Shown in pieces: positions 6,601 through 8,058 of a stretch of DNA of 8,058 nucleotides. A program made the position numbers and the translations under genes. The stretch's first letter is position 1. Each line of letters opens with the position of its first letter. Below the pieces are notes generated by a model that was given only the letters and a program-made list of their open reading frames with translations, had not been told where the DNA came from and did not search any database. Source of the DNA: Ilumatobacter sp. (lineage in GTDB: Bacteria; Actinomycetota; Acidimicrobiia; Acidimicrobiales; Ilumatobacteraceae); contig JAJCXU010000586.1 in assembly GCA_029263275.1 (NCBI GenBank), positions 1 to 8,058 of the forward strand. Reading direction: 5' to 3'.

Positions 6601-7147
6601 GGAGGGCGAGTTGTTGGCGGACGCGGTGCGTGATGCCGAGGGCGTCGGCCTGAGTGTTGTCGTCTCCGAGTATGTCGACACGACATCCGACCCTGACGCC
6701 GACGGCCGGGTCACGTGGCAATCGTCCACATGCGGCACGGCGGTGGAACCGGGTACAACCCTGTACGTCGATGTCGAGGACGTCACCGTCGCCGACACCT
6801 TCGCGCTGCGTGTCGTGGTTCGCTGGTGGGGGCCCGTCGACCTGGACCTCGATGTCGATGGTCCCGAGCAAGGTGTGTACGGCGGCGACGCGGCTCCCTC
6901 GTGCACTGTCGAGGATTCACCACCGCTCGATGAACACGTCGAGACGTTCACGTGGATGAGCGCTCCGGTCAGCGGGCGGTACTACATCGGCATCTCGGAC
7001 TACTGCCTGCCGTCCAGCGGGTCCTGGGGCGGGTACGAGGTGGTACTCGAATTCGACGGCGGCAATGCTGCCGGGGGGTGGGAGGACACCATCGACGGTG
7101 GCGGATCGTGGCCATCTGGTGGCCTCGACCTCTGGTTCGACTACTAA
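3602..7147 (+). CDS. Zinc-ribbon membrane-anchored surface protein with large ectodomain, four PASTA repeats and a C-terminal beta-sandwich-like domain
   Basis: A 1181-residue single-pass membrane protein. A zinc ribbon (C5, C8, C19, C22) opens it, then an acidic/proline linker, an Arg/Lys cluster (54-61) and one Ala/Val-rich helix (about 62-84). Basic residues before the helix place the ribbon inside and everything else outside. Residues about 90-770 are an ectodomain I do not recognise. It holds CGLC (332-335), HPGDNEG (527-533), KHGTY (630-634) and several further cysteines; the GDxE/KHGxY pattern faintly recalls Vps62/NLP-type beta-sandwich proteins. Four PASTA repeats start at residues 780, 855, 925 and 995, each opening VP and the first three carrying QDP near the end. 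PASTA domains usually bind muropeptides or beta-lactams on PknB-type kinases and PBPs, but no kinase or transpeptidase is present. Residues 1066-1181 (LRVVVRW, DLDLDV, SGRYYIGI, YEVVLEF) resemble DUF2135/YfaP-like beta domains. Coupled to the upstream gene; likely envelope role. Confidence 0.9.
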   Translation: MTSTCVSCGFQNRESVRFCEECGDELALVVHSEPDRAEPPESAQPPESGAGEDRRGRRARKPLFVGVGAAAAVALVAGGGYLLLSGDWGGDGGRGDSTQAVEEILTENVDLTDFDLRPNTGLEVVTPEGDAMEFSDEHVTLRTTDGDVTTSTALGTIAGAFVPSGDDFEFALRTDVPPATLEWAEWVLAGTPNLVDEGDVWTVSDIDRFAADLPSLEPLGGQWIMNQDTELPELIDLAELRFLYVVRSDGYLWAVDDVEQKIWLFVEGDDGARETAGALVEVARRAEFVAEEGLSATGQVNADAALAGLDAMLDAPVPQGPEGLRRAIGFSCGLCSSFKENVIDPGTKWVEQRYKTVESGVVMIGNGVYDYAAGSLTLDPDRMQDGLWQVIEGAVVATRVGDVVELITQATVKDCHRAGPGSFPDGSGRPLSLDEYYGTMLPELRTHGSVASDEWGQRALLAQAWMPNLQLSDNEKCGEIERITAKVYPYDADGNSTERLVNAATVQITYTVFFAEDGGIAKVMGVHPGDNEGFSVGLARSDETSDRCGLTDPHFELVGGKAAAHTRWPADGKVGGGLLRATSDSVGGSWNKGDPCPSIPVSWGEGLRAWDAMAPTASDDPYFIWSSENKHGTYFDETVCDVGLWKAEKCKGGRDLVDLHHWVEIVIPDLTAVFDADVGVPLAELLDPNADPADATCNDDGQLMAGGSLSTQSWPSGEDLIVHGSSEGNATAKSYFCLARSDDPQYEVAGIKTADHADFTPALEIKETENIPRPGELPEVEVPDLVGLTLSEAKRAADDVGLLAREIVGSRVELDPGDDRIGKVISQDPIPGTIVEAESIVTITIGTPRAEPDQVAVPDVIGDDENDATRTLRDLDLEIRVAGSVDVTSASGLDGVVADQDPPGGTMVDGGSTITVWIGAAPEMSTVPDLYGDTESAARSRLSNLGLSTVVAGYVTVDSETGLIGAVVDQDPSRGTSVPAGSTVRIWLGEGQDLVTVPCMEGELLADAVRDAEGVGLSVVVSEYVDTTSDPDADGRVTWQSSTCGTAVEPGTTLYVDVEDVTVADTFALRVVVRWWGPVDLDLDVDGPEQGVYGGDAAPSCTVEDSPPLDEHVETFTWMSAPVSGRYYIGISDYCLPSSGSWGGYEVVLEFDGGNAAGGWEDTIDGGGSWPSGGLDLWFDY
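5939..6790 (+). repeat. Four tandem PASTA-domain repeats within the large surface protein
   Basis: Repeats begin at protein residues about 780, 855, 925 and 995, roughly 70 residues each. Shared landmarks are VPDL/VPDV/VPDL/VPCM at the start, a helix ending in GL or DL, (S/D)QDP-type turns with G-T before the last strand, and a closing ITIG/VWIG/IWLG/VDV strand. At DNA level the CAGGATCC around the QDP codon is shared by the first three repeats (near 6078, 6300 and 6510). The fourth is divergent: C999 replaces Asp of VPD and C1044 lies in the turn where QDPxxG is lost. Confidence 0.85.
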
Positions 7148-7156
7148 CCAATTGGT
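7147..7156. repeat. 10-base perfect palindrome in the convergent gap
   Basis: ACCAATTGGT overlaps the stop codon of the PASTA protein and starts the 40-base space (7148-7187) between two convergent genes. It has no loop and no following T-run, so it is not an intrinsic terminator. It may be a coincidence. Nothing else was seen in the gap. Confidence 0.35.
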
Positions 7157-7187
7157 GAAGGCAGCGGCGTCGAACCTCGCGGTGTGT

Positions 7188-8058
7188 TCAGTCGTCACCG
7201 GGAGGTGAGTCGTTGCTTCCCTCCAGCGAGTCGGGAGGCGAGGCGATGTAGAGCTGCACTCCGGCGGAGCGATCAGCCTCGTCGATGTTGAACTTCACGG
7301 TGGGGTAGGTGACGCCTTCCTTCTCCGCTGCGACCGAGTAGGTCTCGCCGTACGGCATGTTCAACCAGAGGACGCCACCATCCAGTGAGGTAGCTGACCA
7401 GGCGATGTCAGGGATGACGTCCTCGTTGAAGTAGATCGGGCCGATCGACTCCGGCGCATCGGGTTCTGCGGTGGCGGTTGCACCCGGGTCGCCGTGGGGT
7501 AGCCGGTCATCGTGCATGCTCGCCCAGGTCTTGCCGACGGTCACGACCATGGCGTTCTCGAACTCGAAGTCGGGGTAGCCGTTTTCGATGACCATGCCGG
7601 AGACGAACGGCAACATCAGCTCACGGTAGAACTCCGGGTCGATGTACTGGATGGCGAGGTCGGTGTTGTCAACATCGCCCACGCTGATCACGTTGGTCTT
7701 GGTGGTGATCCAATCTGGCCGATCGAAGATGAACGAGAACTCCAGATCAACGCCGGTGTCCTTCACGATGTACATCGTCCACCAACCGGTGTCGTCCGTC
7801 ATGATCTCTTGCTCGCGAGTCCACGGGTGTTCCGCAATCCAGACCGCAGTGTCGGGCACGGTGGCGGCAAAGTCGATGTAGGTGCCATCGAGATGGCGGC
7901 CAAAGTGATTGGTCTTGCCGCTCAGCTTCACGACCGTGACGGGCTGACCAAGAATCGCGCCTCCGAGCCGCACCGACGGGTCAGCCGCACTGTCATCGAT
8001 GACCTGTTGCAGCTCGCCGGGTTGCATTGAGCAACTGGAGAAATCCAGCACGTTCGGG
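7188..8058 (-). CDS. Protein with two transthyretin-like / carboxypeptidase-regulatory-like segments (5' end beyond the right edge)
   Basis: The minus-strand frame is open from the right edge to a TGA at 7188-7190, giving about 289 residues. A GTG at 8051 is possible as a start but gives no signal peptide and no visible ribosome binding site, so the gene most likely begins outside. Two segments read like the 'TD-G-Y/W ... V-Y ... V-D' pattern of small beta-sandwich domains: MTDDTGWWTMYIVKDTG to AIQYID in the first half, and LDGGVLWLNMPYGETYSV to VQLYIASPP in the second. Between them lies GKTWASMHDDRLPHGDPGA, a block that looks conserved, and a predicted loop rich in Ala/Pro/Glu. The tail is Ser/Pro/Asp-rich. 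Cys content is low (one Cys in the visible part). These features suggest a secreted or lipid-anchored surface protein; no enzymatic motif was seen. It is convergent with the PASTA protein gene. Domain call moderate, function unknown. Confidence 0.85.
   Translation of the reverse strand, partial: PNVLDFSSCSMQPGELQQVIDDSAADPSVRLGGAILGQPVTVVKLSGKTNHFGRHLDGTYIDFAATVPDTAVWIAEHPWTREQEIMTDDTGWWTMYIVKDTGVDLEFSFIFDRPDWITTKTNVISVGDVDNTDLAIQYIDPEFYRELMLPFVSGMVIENGYPDFEFENAMVVTVGKTWASMHDDRLPHGDPGATATAEPDAPESIGPIYFNEDVIPDIAWSATSLDGGVLWLNMPYGETYSVAAEKEGVTYPTVKFNIDEADRSAGVQLYIASPPDSLEGSNDSPPGDD

Noticed and set aside
3602..7147. PknB-type Ser/Thr kinase, suggested by the PASTA repeats
   Set aside because: There is no glycine loop, HRD or DFG motif; the cytoplasmic part is about 60 residues of zinc ribbon and linker.
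7147..7187. Bidirectional terminator in the convergent gap
   Set aside because: The palindrome ACCAATTGGT has no loop and no flanking T-run; nothing else in the gap forms a stable stem by eye.

Overview
The window is GC-rich (roughly 60-65% by eye) with strong GC preference at third codon positions and clear AGGAG-type ribosome binding sites. Zinc-ribbon/membrane-anchor proteins, PASTA repeats and an ArsR-permease-thioredoxin cassette together suggest a high-GC actinobacterium. An Acidimicrobiia/Ilumatobacter-like lineage would fit, but that is a guess from style, not a demonstrated assignment.

Layout, left to right. (1) 1-784, minus strand: the first 261 residues of a secreted protein of unknown function, running off the left edge. 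(2) 785-907: a short intergenic gap. (3) 908-2511, minus strand: a compact three-gene operon read right to left. It encodes a CxC-type ArsR-family repressor, a PF03773/DUF318 (ArsP-like) permease joined to it by an ATGA start/stop overlap, and a 78-residue thioredoxin-like CxxC protein. (4) 2512-2697: a divergent intergenic region with a small inverted repeat. (5) 2698-7147, plus strand: a two-gene operon of large single-pass membrane proteins. Both have N-terminal cytosolic-side zinc ribbons, an acidic/proline-rich linker, an Arg-rich border and one transmembrane helix. The first carries a short ectodomain. The second (1181 aa) carries a long unknown ectodomain, four PASTA repeats and a C-terminal beta-sandwich-like domain. 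(6) 7148-7187: a 40-base convergent gap. (7) 7188-8058, minus strand: a protein with two transthyretin-like/carboxypeptidase-regulatory-like segments, running off the right edge.

The minus-strand operon is a recognisable metal/metalloid or thiol-redox cassette: a thiol-sensing repressor controls a cysteine-containing permease and a small redox protein. The plus-strand pair is the least conventional part. It places a PASTA array, normally the sensor of Ser/Thr kinases or penicillin-binding proteins, on a zinc-ribbon membrane anchor with no kinase or transpeptidase domain, and makes it together with a smaller protein of the same architecture. I infer an envelope-facing role for this pair; no function is shown by the sequence. 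No RNA genes, CRISPR arrays, insertion sequences or convincing intrinsic terminators were seen.
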